From: an uncultured Granulosicoccus sp.
GTDB taxonomy: Bacteria; Pseudomonadota; Gammaproteobacteria; Granulosicoccales; Granulosicoccaceae
Reading direction: 5' to 3'
Assembly (NCBI GenBank): GCA_947492525.1
Contig: CANLNQ010000033.1
Location: forward strand, 1-64,000
Length of the DNA stretch: 64,000 nucleotides
Both the position numbers and the translations under genes were made by a program. Every line of letters starts with the position of its first letter. Position 1 is the first letter of the stretch. A model generated the notes under the pieces. The model was given only the letters and a program-made list of their open reading frames with translations. It ran no database searches and was not told where the DNA came from. This document shows, piece by piece, positions 54,474 to 64,000 of the stretch.

Positions 54474-54517
54474 TTTCGTTTACTGTTTCGTTTTAGCGTG
54501 CTGTTCGCGAAACGAAA
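54474..54517. promoter_or_regulatory. GlpR operator candidates (TTTCGTTT motifs) between glpK and glpR
   Basis: TTTCGTTT occurs at 54474-54481 and 54486-54493 (12 bases apart), and its complement AAACGAAA at 54510-54517. They sit just before the glpR start, in the divergent glpK/glpR region. TTCG-based repeats are typical of DeoR-family GlpR operators. Similar TTTCGTTC words precede glpD. Confidence 0.65.
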
Positions 54518-54525
54518 TCGTGCCC

Positions 54526-55344
54526 ATGTCTGAGAATCGCCGTCAATCCATTCTGGATATTGCCCGAAAAGTGGGCCTGGTAACAGTGGACGAGTTGATT
54601 TCCCGGTTCGACGTCACCCCGCAGACGATCCGCAAGGACCTCAATCGTCTGTGCGACGAACGGCTCCTGACCCGTACTCACGGTGGCGCTCGATTGGCAT
54701 CGAGTGTCGAGAACATGAGCTACGAGGCTCGCCGCATGCTGGCCAGCGAGCAGAAGCAGGCCATCGGCAAGGCGGTGTCGAGCATCATTCCGAACAATGC
54801 GTCCCTGTTCGTCAACATCGGCACAACCACTGAAGCCGTGGCCCAGGCATTGCTGCAGCATGAGCAATTGCTGGTGATCACCAACAATATCAATGTGGCC
54901 TCGCTGATGCGGCCCTATCCGCAAAACAAGGTAATCATCGCTTCGGGAGAGGTTCGTTCGAGCGACGGTGGCGTGATTGGCGCATCGGCCGTGGACTTCA
55001 TCAAGCAGTTCAAGGTCGACTTTGCCGTGATCGGTGCCTCGGCGATCGATGCCGACGGGGCCTTGCTCGATTACGACTATCGAGAGGTGAAGGTCTCGCA
55101 GGCGATACTGTCGAATGCCCGGCACGTCATTCTCGTCGCCGACAGCAGCAAGCACGAGCGTGCCGCGCCTGTGCGCATCGGACATATCTCGCAGACCCAC
55201 AGTTTCGTGACCGATCATTGTCCCGATGAGGCGTTCAGGAAGTTGCTGGAGAGTTTCGAAATTCAGGTGATCGAAACCGATGCACACGGCACCAGCGATG
55301 CGCATTCACGCCGGGGCGCGTCCGAGGCGGGCAGTTTCGATTGA
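54526..55344 (+). CDS. glpR: GlpR, DeoR family glycerol 3-phosphate regulon repressor
   Basis: The 272-residue protein has the DeoR winged helix (RRQSILDIARKVGLVTVDELISRFDVTPQTIRKDLNRLCDERLLTRTHGGA) and sugar-binding domain (NIGTTTEAVAQALL, DFAVIGASAIDADGALLDYDYREVKVSQAIL). ATG 54526 or GTG 54520 could start it. It represses glycerol genes until glycerol 3-phosphate binds. It begins the transporter operon. Confidence 0.93.
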   Translation: MSENRRQSILDIARKVGLVTVDELISRFDVTPQTIRKDLNRLCDERLLTRTHGGARLASSVENMSYEARRMLASEQKQAIGKAVSSIIPNNASLFVNIGTTTEAVAQALLQHEQLLVITNNINVASLMRPYPQNKVIIASGEVRSSDGGVIGASAVDFIKQFKVDFAVIGASAIDADGALLDYDYREVKVSQAILSNARHVILVADSSKHERAAPVRIGHISQTHSFVTDHCPDEAFRKLLESFEIQVIETDAHGTSDAHSRRGASEAGSFD

Positions 55345-55434
55345 CTTTCGGTTTGTTGCGTATTAGTGTCCATGAAGAATGAGGTTGTTGACCGATCCTC
55401 ATCGTTACCCATCACTTTGCCTTCATGGAACGTC

Positions 55435-56538
55435 ATGCTCGAACTGGATAGAGTCAGCAAGCAAGTCGGCGCCAGCCTGCATATCAACGATGTCAGTCTG
55501 CAGCTGGAAAAGGGCTCGCTGAATGTACTGCTGGGCCCCACGCTGTCGGGCAAGACCAGTCTGATGCGTCTCATGGCAGGCCTGGACCGGCCAAGCTCAG
55601 GCAATGTGCTGGTCGATGGCAAGTCGGTCACCGGTGTATCGGTGCGCGAACGCAATGTGGCCATGGTCTATCAGCAATTCATCAACTACCCGGCCATGAC
55701 GGTGTACGAGAACATCGCTTCGCCCCTGCGGCTGGAAGGTGCCAGCAAATCGGTCATCGAGAGCAAGGTGCGTGAAGCGGCAGAGCTGCTCAAGCTGACC
55801 GATTATCTGGAGCGCACGCCGCTGAACCTCTCGGGTGGACAGCAACAGCGTACGGCGCTGGCCAGAGCACTGGTCAAGGGGGCCGAGCTGGTGCTTCTGG
55901 ATGAACCTCTGGCCAATCTGGATTACAAGTTGCGCGAAGAGTTGCGTGTCGAACTGCCGCGTCTGTTCGCCGAAACCGGCGCCGTGTTCGTGTATGCCAC
56001 CACCGAGCCGCATGAAGCCCTGTTGCTCGGTGGCAAGACCATCACCCTGCATGAGGGTGCGGTCACGCAGTTCGGCCCGACCATCGATGTCTACAACAGG
56101 CCTGTGGATCTGCAGACCGCACAGACCTTTTCCGATCCCCCCATGAATATCATCGGTGTTGCCGCCCACGCAGGTCAGCTGCAGGCGGGAACACAGGCAC
56201 TGGGTGGGCTGCCTGCCGACGGTGAGCGCCCGGTGGATGGGGACTACACACTGGCTTTCCGTCCGCATCATGTGTCATTGACGCAGACGGCCAGCCATAC
56301 CGTGCCGGTGCAGGCGATCGTGGGCACAAGCGAGATCACGGGGTCCGAAACCTATATGCATGTCAGTGTCGAGTCAGCGTCCGGCAGGGTCTCCTGGGTG
56401 GTGCTGACCCATGGGGTTCACCGCGTTCACAGCGGCGATGCCATCACGGTGTATCTCGATCCGGCTCGCTACTACCTGTTCTCCGGTAGCGACGGTTCGC
56501 TCAGTCGGGCGCCTTCCATTCACGCGCAGGCCGCGTAG
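55435..56538 (+). CDS. glpS: GlpS, ATPase of glycerol ABC transporter (H-loop lost)
   Basis: The likely ATG is 55435 (MLELDRVSKQVG); the frame is open to 55366. Walker A GPTLSGKT (34-41), signature LSGGQQQR (132-139) and Walker B VLLDEP are intact, but the H-loop is YATTE: His is Thr190. A C-terminal MalK/TOBE-like domain follows. GlpS and GlpT are the two ATPases of the GlpSTPQUV glycerol importer first described in Rhizobium. It is 14 bases from glpT. Confidence 0.9.
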   Translation: MLELDRVSKQVGASLHINDVSLQLEKGSLNVLLGPTLSGKTSLMRLMAGLDRPSSGNVLVDGKSVTGVSVRERNVAMVYQQFINYPAMTVYENIASPLRLEGASKSVIESKVREAAELLKLTDYLERTPLNLSGGQQQRTALARALVKGAELVLLDEPLANLDYKLREELRVELPRLFAETGAVFVYATTEPHEALLLGGKTITLHEGAVTQFGPTIDVYNRPVDLQTAQTFSDPPMNIIGVAAHAGQLQAGTQALGGLPADGERPVDGDYTLAFRPHHVSLTQTASHTVPVQAIVGTSEITGSETYMHVSVESASGRVSWVVLTHGVHRVHSGDAITVYLDPARYYLFSGSDGSLSRAPSIHAQAA

Positions 56539-56552
56539 CACGGACATTTGCA

Positions 56553-57637
56553 ATGGCACAGATCACACTGGACAAACTGGCACACTCCTATCTTCCCCAG
56601 CCGAAGAGCGATGATGACTTTGCTTTGAAGCAGATCGACTATGTCTGGGAGGACGGTGGTGCGTATGCCCTGCTGGGACCGTCAGGTTGTGGCAAGACTA
56701 CCTTGCTGAACATCATTTCCGGTCTTCTCATCCCGTCCAGCGGGCATGTGCGTTTCGACGCCAAGGATGTCACCGAGCTGTCCACCGAGGCGCGCAACAT
56801 CGCGCAGGTGTTCCAGTTTCCGGTCATCTACGACACCATGACGGTGGAAGAGAATCTGGCATTTCCGCTGGTCAATCGCGGCGTGGACAAGCGCGAGATC
56901 GGCAAGCGCGTCAGCGACATGCTGCAGACGCTCGATCTGACCGACAAGGCAAAACGCCGCGCGAAGGGGCTGACTGCCGATGAAAAGCAGAAGATCTCGC
57001 TGGGACGCGGTCTGGTTCGCTACGACGTCAATGCGATCCTGTTCGACGAACCGCTGACGGTCATCGATCCGCACATGAAGTGGCAGCTGCGTACCAAGCT
57101 CAAGGAGCTGCACGAGCAGTTCAGCCACACCATGATCTATGTCACGCACGACCAGACCGAAGCGCTGACGTTCGCGGACAAGGTGGTCGTCATGTATGAA
57201 GGCGAGGTGGTACAGATCGGTACGCCGGAAGAGCTTTTCGATGAACCGGCGCATACCTTCGTCGGTTATTTCATCGGCTCTCCGGGCATGAACATCCTGC
57301 CGGGTGAGGTGAGTGGCAATACGATACGCATGGCAGACCAGGGCTTCGCACTGGATCGCTCCTGGCAGGCACTCTCGGGCAAGACCGAAATCGGTATTCG
57401 CCCGGAATTCATTGAAGTCACGACTCGTGAGAAGGCTGGAGATGCCGGTGTGCCGATGCAGGTCAGCTCGGTGGAGAACATCGGCCGGCATCAGATCGTG
57501 CGGGGTGCGGTCAATGGCGTCACCATCGACGCGGTCGTGCCAGAGGGCGCACCGATTCCCGCCGAGGCCTACGCCGTGTTCGACACCTCGCGAATCAATG
57601 TCTACCAGAATTCACATCTTGTACGGGGGGCTCGCTG

Positions 57638-57638
<1 letters not shown>
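56553..57638 (+). CDS. glpT: GlpT, second ATPase of glycerol ABC transporter (signature lost)
   Basis: The 361-residue protein has Walker A GPSGCGKT (42-49), Walker B AILFDEP and an intact H-loop VTHDQ, but its ABC signature is LTADE (140-144) followed by KQKISLGRGLV, instead of LSGGQ. It complements GlpS, whose signature is good and H-loop lost. Note this GlpT is not the E. coli glycerol 3-phosphate antiporter of the same name. The stop overlaps glpP (TGATG). Confidence 0.9.
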
Positions 57639-58525
<887 letters not shown>

Positions 58526-58526
58526 T

Positions 58527-59432
58527 ATGTCCAGCACCTCTCGATCAATCAGTCCCGATAATGCTGTGGGTGGCGCCACGCCCAATGGCGGCATGTCCCT
58601 GGATGTGCGCAAACCGGTCAGGCCGGGCGGGCGCAGCCATACTCGCTGGATCGTGCCGAGCCTCTACATTCTGTTCCTGCTGTTGCCGATCTACTGGCTG
58701 GTCAACATGAGTTTCAAGACCAATCAGGAGATTCTCTCCATGTTCACGCTTTGGCCGGAGAACCCGACACTGCGCAACTACATGGTGATCTTCAACGATC
58801 CGTCCTGGTACAAGGGCTATTTCAATTCCATGGCGTACGTGGTCATGAACATGGTGATTTCGGTTTCGGTTGCCCTGCCGGCAGCCTATGCCTTCAGCCG
58901 CTATCGGTTTCTGGGTGACAAGCACATGTTCTTCTGGCTGCTGACCAATCGCATGGCACCGCCTGCGGTGTTTGCACTGCCTTTCTTTCAGCTGTATTCG
59001 GCCTTCGGTCTGTTCGACACGCATTTTGCCGTTGCACTGGCGCATTGCCTGTTCAACGTCCCGCTGGCGGTATGGATCCTGGAAGGCTTCATGTCGGGTG
59101 TGCCACGCGAAATCGATGAAACCGCCTATATCGACGGTTACTCCTTTCCTCGCTTCTTTGTCAAGATATTCATGCCGTTGATTGCCTCGGGTATTGGCGT
59201 TGCCGCGTTCTTCTGTTTCATGTTCTCATGGGTGGAACTGCTGCTGGCGAGAACATTGACGGCCACAGAGGCCAAGCCGATAACCGCCATCATGACCCGT
59301 ACCGTCTCGGCCTCTGGTCTGGACTGGGGAGTGCTGGCTGCGGCCGGTGTGCTGACCATCATCCCCGGCGCACTGGTCATCTACTTTGTTCGCAACTACA
59401 TCGCGAAAGGTTTCGCGCTGGGGCGGGTCTGA
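58527..59432 (+). CDS. glpQ: GlpQ, permease subunit of glycerol ABC transporter
   Basis: The 301-residue MalG-type permease starts at the ATG at 58527, one base after the glpP stop and behind AAGGAGGT. EAA loop: REIDETAYIDGYSFPRFFVKIFMP. It has six membrane helices. Not to be confused with the glycerophosphodiesterase GlpQ of E. coli. Confidence 0.9.
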   Translation: MSSTSRSISPDNAVGGATPNGGMSLDVRKPVRPGGRSHTRWIVPSLYILFLLLPIYWLVNMSFKTNQEILSMFTLWPENPTLRNYMVIFNDPSWYKGYFNSMAYVVMNMVISVSVALPAAYAFSRYRFLGDKHMFFWLLTNRMAPPAVFALPFFQLYSAFGLFDTHFAVALAHCLFNVPLAVWILEGFMSGVPREIDETAYIDGYSFPRFFVKIFMPLIASGIGVAAFFCFMFSWVELLLARTLTATEAKPITAIMTRTVSASGLDWGVLAAAGVLTIIPGALVIYFVRNYIAKGFALGRV

Positions 59433-59434
59433 TC

Positions 59435-59845
59435 ATGAGCACTGTACAGCGAAACAAGTCAACACCGGTGAACAACAGTGGCCTGCGCGGCATGCTCCTG
59501 TTCGTCGGTTTCATCCTGATCGTTGCGGCCGGTGTCTATCTGTGGTTTCAGACCGACAGTGCCCCGGACCTTGCGTGGATGGCATGGACGAAACCAACCG
59601 CCATCTTCTTCATCACCATACTCTGTCTGTTGCTGGGCATGTGCGTCTGGGAGGCGCTGCGCCCGGGTGGTGGACCCAGAATCGGCATACTTCGCTTCGA
59701 GACAACGCGAGGTGATCGTCTTTTCCTGTCGTTGCTCGGTAGCGCCTTCATCCATCTTGCCTGGCTCGGTCTTGTAGGGCCAGACTTGTGGAAAGCATTG
59801 GGAGTATCGGTTGTTTACGCCTTGCTGGTGTTTTCACTGGTATGA
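59435..59845 (+). CDS. glpU: GlpU, DUF2160 small integral membrane protein
   Basis: The 136-residue protein has about four hydrophobic segments: MLLFVGFILIVAAGVYLWF, TAIFFITILCLLLGMCVWEAL, SLLGSAFIHLAWLGLVG and VSVVYALLVFSLV, and the DUF2160 motif TPTAIFF-like KPTAIFF, GILRFETTRGDRLF. In Rhizobium glpU lies in the same operon; its role is unknown. It begins 2 bases after glpQ. Confidence 0.88.
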   Translation: MSTVQRNKSTPVNNSGLRGMLLFVGFILIVAAGVYLWFQTDSAPDLAWMAWTKPTAIFFITILCLLLGMCVWEALRPGGGPRIGILRFETTRGDRLFLSLLGSAFIHLAWLGLVGPDLWKALGVSVVYALLVFSLV

Positions 59846-59892
59846 CCCATCGTCAGTAGTACACGCATCATCAATCCATGAGGAGGAAACAA

Positions 59893-61608
59893 ATGCGTCA
59901 ATTCAGGCAGGCCGGAACTGCGTTAGCAGTGGCCGTTTTCCTGGGAAGCACCCATGTCGCGCAAGCAGACATGGCCGCTGCCGAGGAATTTCTTGCAAGT
60001 GAAATCGGTGATCTGTCCACACTCAGTGCGGACGAGCAGAAAGCCGAAATGCAGTGGTTCATCGATGCCGCAAAACCGTTTGCCGGTATGGATATCAAGG
60101 TGGTTTCCGAAACCATCGCCACTCACGAGTATGAGTCCAAGGTGCTGGCGCCAGCATTCTCGGCGATCACGGGTATCAACATCACTCACGATCTGATCGG
60201 TGAAGGCGATGTGGTTGAAAAGCTGCAGACCCAGATGCAATCGGGTGAGAACATCTACGATGCCTATATCAACGATTCGGATCTGATCGGTACGCACTGG
60301 CGCTACCAGCAGGCACGCAATCTGACTGACTGGATGGCGGGTGAAGGTGCTGATGTGACTTCCCCCACGCTGGATATCGACGACTTCATCGGCAAGGACT
60401 TCACCACAGGTCCTGACGGCAAGTTGTACCAGCTTCCCGACCAGCAGTTCGCCAATCTCTACTGGTTCCGCTATGACTGGTTCACCGACGAACAGAACAA
60501 GGCCGACTTCCAGGAGAAGTACGGCTACGAACTCGGGGTGCCGGTCAACTGGTCTGCCTACGAGGATATCGCCGAATTCTTCACCGGTCGCGAGATCGAT
60601 GGCCAGACGGTATACGGTCATATGGATTACGGCAAGAAAGACCCGTCTCTGGGCTGGCGATTCACCGATGCGTGGCTCTCCATGGCCGGGAACGGCGACA
60701 AGGGTGAGCCAAACGGTCTGCCCGTTGACGAGTGGGGTATTCGCGTCAATGAAAACAGTCAGCCGGTTGGCTCCTGTGTGGCTCGCGGCGGTGACACCAA
60801 CGGCCCGGCTGCTGTCTATTCGATCACCAAGTACATCGAATGGCTGAACAATTACGCACCACCTGAAGCTGCCGGCATGGTCTTCGGTGAGGCCGGACCG
60901 GTTCCTGCTCAGGGCGCAATTGCCCAGCAGATGTTCTGGTACACCGCCTTCACGGCCGACATGGTGAAGGAAGGTACGCCGGTTGTGGATGAGGAAGGCA
61001 ATCCGAAGTGGCGCATGGCTCCCAGCCCGCACGGCGCGTATTGGGAAGAAGGTCAGAAGCTGGGCTACCAGGATGCCGGTTCATGGACTCTCATGAAGTC
61101 CACACCGGTTGATCGTGCCAAGGCTGCCTGGCTGTATGCCCAGTTCGTCACTTCCAAGACCGTTGACGTCAAGAAGTCCCACGTCGGGCTGACGTTCATC
61201 CGTGAAAGTACGGTGCAGGACGAAAGCTTCAGCGAGCGTGCTCCGAAGCTGGGTGGTCTGGTCGAGTTCTACCGTTCACCTGCGCGCGTTCAGTGGTCAC
61301 CGACGGGTACCAATGTGCCTGACTATCCCAAGCTGGCACAGTTGTGGTGGCAGAACATCGGTGATGCCTCTTCCGGTGCAAAGACACCTCAGGAAGCCAT
61401 GGATGCACTGTGTGCCGCTCAGGAAAAGGTTCTGGCTCGTCTGGAGCGTGCCGGCGTACAGGGTGATATCGGTCCGGTCCTGAATGAAGAACAGGATGCC
61501 GAGTACTGGTTCAGCCAGCCCGGTGCACCCAAGCCGAAACTTGACAACGAGAAGCCTGAGCCAGAAACCGTCGATTATGACGAGCTGGTCAAGAGCTGGA
61601 CAGAGTAG
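59893..61608 (+). CDS. glpV: GlpV, periplasmic glycerol-binding protein
   Basis: The ATG at 59893 follows AGGAGGAAACAA. The 571-residue protein has a signal peptide (RQFRQAGTALAVAVFLGSTHVAQA) and an extracellular solute-binding fold (GENIYDAYINDSD, LPDQQFANLYWFRYDWFTDE, GEAGPVPAQGAIAQQMFWYTAF, QDAGSWTLMKSTP). It captures glycerol and delivers it to GlpPQ. It is longer than typical sugar-binding proteins (about 400-430), like other GlpV proteins. Confidence 0.9.
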   Translation: MRQFRQAGTALAVAVFLGSTHVAQADMAAAEEFLASEIGDLSTLSADEQKAEMQWFIDAAKPFAGMDIKVVSETIATHEYESKVLAPAFSAITGINITHDLIGEGDVVEKLQTQMQSGENIYDAYINDSDLIGTHWRYQQARNLTDWMAGEGADVTSPTLDIDDFIGKDFTTGPDGKLYQLPDQQFANLYWFRYDWFTDEQNKADFQEKYGYELGVPVNWSAYEDIAEFFTGREIDGQTVYGHMDYGKKDPSLGWRFTDAWLSMAGNGDKGEPNGLPVDEWGIRVNENSQPVGSCVARGGDTNGPAAVYSITKYIEWLNNYAPPEAAGMVFGEAGPVPAQGAIAQQMFWYTAFTADMVKEGTPVVDEEGNPKWRMAPSPHGAYWEEGQKLGYQDAGSWTLMKSTPVDRAKAAWLYAQFVTSKTVDVKKSHVGLTFIRESTVQDESFSERAPKLGGLVEFYRSPARVQWSPTGTNVPDYPKLAQLWWQNIGDASSGAKTPQEAMDALCAAQEKVLARLERAGVQGDIGPVLNEEQDAEYWFSQPGAPKPKLDNEKPEPETVDYDELVKSWTE

Positions 61609-61923
61609 TTCTCGTTGAACGGTCTCTGACAGAGACAGGTTCAGAGTGTTGATGAATGACATTGTCAGCGCTCTGGACCATATAGATCCCGCTTCGGGAG
61701 TCACTGTCAGGAGTTGTAGTTTTCCGCGCTGATGCGGGTTGCGTTTCGTTCTGTCTGCCCATGCGCCGCTGAGGCTCAGAGCGCTCGGACGAGGCAAGAC
61801 CCGATCAGCGTTTTCGTTCGTACAAGTCGGACTCGGCTCTTGCATGGAGCAGGGCGTATATCTCTTCCCATGCATGAACCGAAGCTCAAGTGATTTTCAA
61901 AGAAGGCTGTTGCGGGGACGTGG
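61609..61923 (+). promoter_or_regulatory. glpV-glpD intergenic region with two TTTCGTTC motifs
   Basis: In these 315 bases I see no gene. TTTCGTTC words at 61744-61751 and 61812-61819 match the TTTCGTTT sites near glpR in seven of eight bases and are candidate GlpR half-sites for an internal glpD promoter. A small CCCG-CTT-CGGG hairpin lies near 61688. Confidence 0.5.
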
Positions 61924-63453
61924 ATGAGTGATTTCGATCTGGTAGTGATCGGTGGTGGGGTCAACGGTGCGGGTATTGCCAGAGACGCTGCTGGCCGTGG
62001 GCTTAAGGTCATGTTGTGTGAGAAGGATGATCTGGCGCAGCACACGTCGTCGTCCAGCTCGAAGTTGATTCATGGCGGACTTCGGTATCTGGAGCATTAT
62101 GATTTTGCGCTGGTCAGGCATGCACTGGGTGAGCGCGAAGTCCTGCTGAAGGCGGCACCACACATCATCTGGCCTTTGCGGTTCATCCTGCCGCATCACA
62201 AGGCCTTGAGGCCTCGCTGGTTGATTCGCCTTGGCCTCTTCCTGTATGACAATCTGGGCGGGCGCAAGCTGCTGCCGGGTTCGAATAGCGTGGACCTGAA
62301 AACGCATGTGGCAGGCCGCGCGCTCAAACCCGAATTCACCAGTGGATTCGAGTATTCGGATTGCTGGGTGCAGGATGCACGCCTGGTCACGCTCAATGTC
62401 ATGGATGCTGCCGAAAGAGGCTGCGATGTCCGCGTCAGGACAGAGTGTACCGATATCATTCAGGGCGACGGTGAGTGGACGGTCAAGCTGCAGGATCATC
62501 TGAGCGGCAAGGCCGATTCCGTGACGGCACGGGCCATTGTCAATGCCTCGGGGCCGTGGGTGGAGAAGACGCTGGATCTGGATGAAGCCCACGATTCGCG
62601 CATGAGTGTCCGACTGGTCAAGGGCAGTCATGTGGTGGTGCCCAAGGTCTTTGATCATCCTTACACCTACATATTCCAGAATGCAGACAACCGCATCATG
62701 TTTGCCATTCCCTACGAAAACGACTTCACGTTGCTGGGCACGACTGACGTGGAGATACAGGCCGAGCCCGGAACCGAGCAGATCGAGCAGAGCGAGATCG
62801 ACTATATCTGCAGCAACGCCAGTGAGTACTTCAATACGCCCATCAAGCCTGAGCAGGTTGTCTGGAGCTATACCGGCGTTCGTCCACTGTATGACGATGC
62901 CTCGGACAATGCCTCCAAGGTGACGCGTGATTACAAGCTGGATCTGGATACGCGTGCGGGTGCGCCGATCCTGTCAGTCTACGGGGGAAAGATCACGACC
63001 TATCGCAAATTGTCAGAGCAGGTGGTCGACATGCTCGAAGCACCACTGGGAATCAAGAGTGGGGCCTGGACTGCACCGGCGCCGCTACCCGGTGGCGATA
63101 TCCCTGACGCCGACTATGAAGGATTCCTGGGCGAGTGCCGGAGCCGTTACCCGTGGATGGATGATGTCCTGCTGCGTGACTACACGCGCAATTACGGTAC
63201 GCGTATCAGCGCCATTGTCGGTGAGGCCACCGGCATGGAGCAGCTGGGTCATCACTTTGGCGGGCCGCTGTATCAGGCCGAAGTGGATTACCTCATTGCC
63301 AATGAGTGGGCACGCTCGGCTGCCGATATCCTGTGGCGTCGCAGCAAGAAGGGTCTGCATACGCCCGAAGGCACCGAGGAAACACTGCAGCAGTGGATGG
63401 ATGCGCATTATGACTTTGCTACAAGTGCAGCGCCTCGGGAAGCGGTGAGCTGA
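61924..63453 (+). CDS. glpD: Aerobic glycerol 3-phosphate dehydrogenase
   Basis: The 509-residue FAD protein starts FDLVVIGGGVNGAGIARDAAGRG and has SSSSKLIHGGLRYLEHYDF, AIVNASGPWVEKTLD and SVYGGKITTYRKL. It oxidises glycerol 3-phosphate to dihydroxyacetone phosphate and passes electrons to quinone at the inner membrane. The GlpD C-terminal domain ends at about EGTEETLQQWMDAH. It closes the glycerol module; a hairpin terminator follows. Confidence 0.95.
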   Translation: MSDFDLVVIGGGVNGAGIARDAAGRGLKVMLCEKDDLAQHTSSSSSKLIHGGLRYLEHYDFALVRHALGEREVLLKAAPHIIWPLRFILPHHKALRPRWLIRLGLFLYDNLGGRKLLPGSNSVDLKTHVAGRALKPEFTSGFEYSDCWVQDARLVTLNVMDAAERGCDVRVRTECTDIIQGDGEWTVKLQDHLSGKADSVTARAIVNASGPWVEKTLDLDEAHDSRMSVRLVKGSHVVVPKVFDHPYTYIFQNADNRIMFAIPYENDFTLLGTTDVEIQAEPGTEQIEQSEIDYICSNASEYFNTPIKPEQVVWSYTGVRPLYDDASDNASKVTRDYKLDLDTRAGAPILSVYGGKITTYRKLSEQVVDMLEAPLGIKSGAWTAPAPLPGGDIPDADYEGFLGECRSRYPWMDDVLLRDYTRNYGTRISAIVGEATGMEQLGHHFGGPLYQAEVDYLIANEWARSAADILWRRSKKGLHTPEGTEETLQQWMDAHYDFATSAAPREAVS

Positions 63454-63481
63454 TTCGTCGGATACACTGTGTGCCCATTCA

Positions 63482-63507
63482 GACTGGTGGTTGCACCAGT
63501 CGGTTTT
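63482..63507 (+). terminator. Terminator after glpD
   Basis: A perfect 8-bp stem GACTGGTG / CACCAGTC with loop GTTG is followed by GGTTTT. It lies 28 bases after the glpD stop and before the gloA ribosome site, separating the two units. Confidence 0.65.
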
Positions 63508-63530
63508 CCATCACAAGAGGTTGACTCACA

Positions 63531-63986
63531 ATGCGATATCTTCACACCATGGTGCGTGTTCAGGATGTGGATGCCAGTCTGCATTTCTACTGCGATCTGC
63601 TGGGCATGAAAGAGACTCGGCGCGTCGACAACGAGAAGGGGCGTTTCACCCTCATTTTTCGGGCGGCAGATGCCGATGCGGATGGCGCGGCAGAAACGCA
63701 GTCACCCTTGCTGGAACTCACCTATAACTGGCCGGACGAAGGCGAAAGTGGCGAGCAGTACGAGGGGGGGCGCAACTTTGGTCACCTGGCCTACCGTGTC
63801 GATGACATCTACGCGACCTGTCAGAAGCTGATGGATGGCGGGGTTACCATCAATCGTCCGCCGCGTGACGGACATATGGCATTCGTTCGATCCCCCGACG
63901 GCATTTCTCTGGAGTTGCTGCAGGAAGGGGAGGCAAAGGCACCCGCAGAGCCCTGGGCCAGTATGGAGAACACGGGTAGCTGGTAG
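63531..63986 (+). CDS. gloA: Lactoylglutathione lyase (glyoxalase I)
   Basis: The 151-residue VOC-fold protein has MRYLHTMVRVQDVDASLHFYCDLLGMKETRR, PLLELTYNWPDE, FGHLAYRVDDIYATCQKL and FVRSPDGISLELLQ. Metal ligands are the His in LHTMV, Glu in LLELTYNW, His in GHLAYRV and Glu in ISLELLQ. GloA converts the glutathione hemithioacetal of methylglyoxal to lactoylglutathione. Methylglyoxal forms from dihydroxyacetone phosphate, so its place after glpD is sensible. The full gene ends 14 bases before the window end. Confidence 0.93.
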   Translation: MRYLHTMVRVQDVDASLHFYCDLLGMKETRRVDNEKGRFTLIFRAADADADGAAETQSPLLELTYNWPDEGESGEQYEGGRNFGHLAYRVDDIYATCQKLMDGGVTINRPPRDGHMAFVRSPDGISLELLQEGEAKAPAEPWASMENTGSW

Positions 63987-64000
63987 GTCTCTGGCAAAAA

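Noticed and set aside
61625-61639. GTCTCTG-A-CAGAGAC palindrome after glpV as a terminator
   Set aside because: One-base centre cannot form a normal hairpin and no T run follows.

Overview
The window looks like chromosomal DNA from a free-living, probably marine or aquatic, GC-rich gammaproteobacterium. The evidence is the ZnuA/Zur/ZnuCB arrangement, a Pel exopolysaccharide locus, a GlpPQSTUV glycerol ABC transporter, chemotaxis and dense ATGA-coupled operons. A Granulosicoccus-like or Chromatiales-like host is a guess from gene content only. No phage, IS element, CRISPR array or tRNA was seen. The first bases are the 3' end of a 5S rRNA followed by a strong terminator, so the window starts just behind an rRNA operon.

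Region 1 (0.2-9.7 kb): a membrane-anchored coiled-coil protein with an Ala-Glu-Thr repeat, an OmpA-like lipoprotein, and a copper block: a DUF2946-like protein, an MbnP-type copper protein, an MbnH-type di-heme MauG-like enzyme and a PCuAC chaperone with a His/Met tail. A chromate transporter, an AAA ATPase and two small conserved proteins follow.

Region 2 (9.7-18.3 kb): a glycosyltransferase plus PAP2 phosphatase pair; orphan PhnM facing a 2H-phosphoesterase (DUF1045); and the zinc system znuA <- Zur box -> zur-znuC-znuB, in which ZnuC has a (DH)13(NH)7 tail written as a 20-unit hexanucleotide array. A LysR gene interrupted by one in-frame TAA and a decaying tandem repeat come next.

Region 3 (18.5-35.2 kb): a translationally coupled hydantoinase A/B-FAD oxidoreductase-SDR operon; ceramidase-like protein, nitronate monooxygenase and acetylpolyamine amidohydrolase-like protein; an AcoR-type regulator whose AAA+ module has lost the Walker A lysine and the GAFTGA loop, followed by three phased GTGTTGCA repeats and a flavin monooxygenase; a chemoreceptor; and ArgE.

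Region 4 (35.3-52.3 kb): a rearranged Pel operon, galE/pelX-pelC-pelD-pelE-pelF-pelG-pelA-pelB. Its pelA encodes a lipoprotein with a second PelC-like domain fused in front of the hydrolase/deacetylase. A convergent gene encodes a large secreted protein with beta-propeller-like, calcium-binding and three homologous C-terminal repeats.

Region 5 (52.6-64 kb): a complete glycerol module: glpK (divergent), glpR with TTTCGTTT operator candidates, ABC transporter glpSTPQUV, and glpD, followed by a glyoxalase gene. The two ATPases carry complementary defects, predicting one working and one degenerate ATP site. Glycerol would be imported by GlpSTPQUV, phosphorylated by GlpK and oxidised by GlpD, with methylglyoxal spill-over plausibly handled by GloA.
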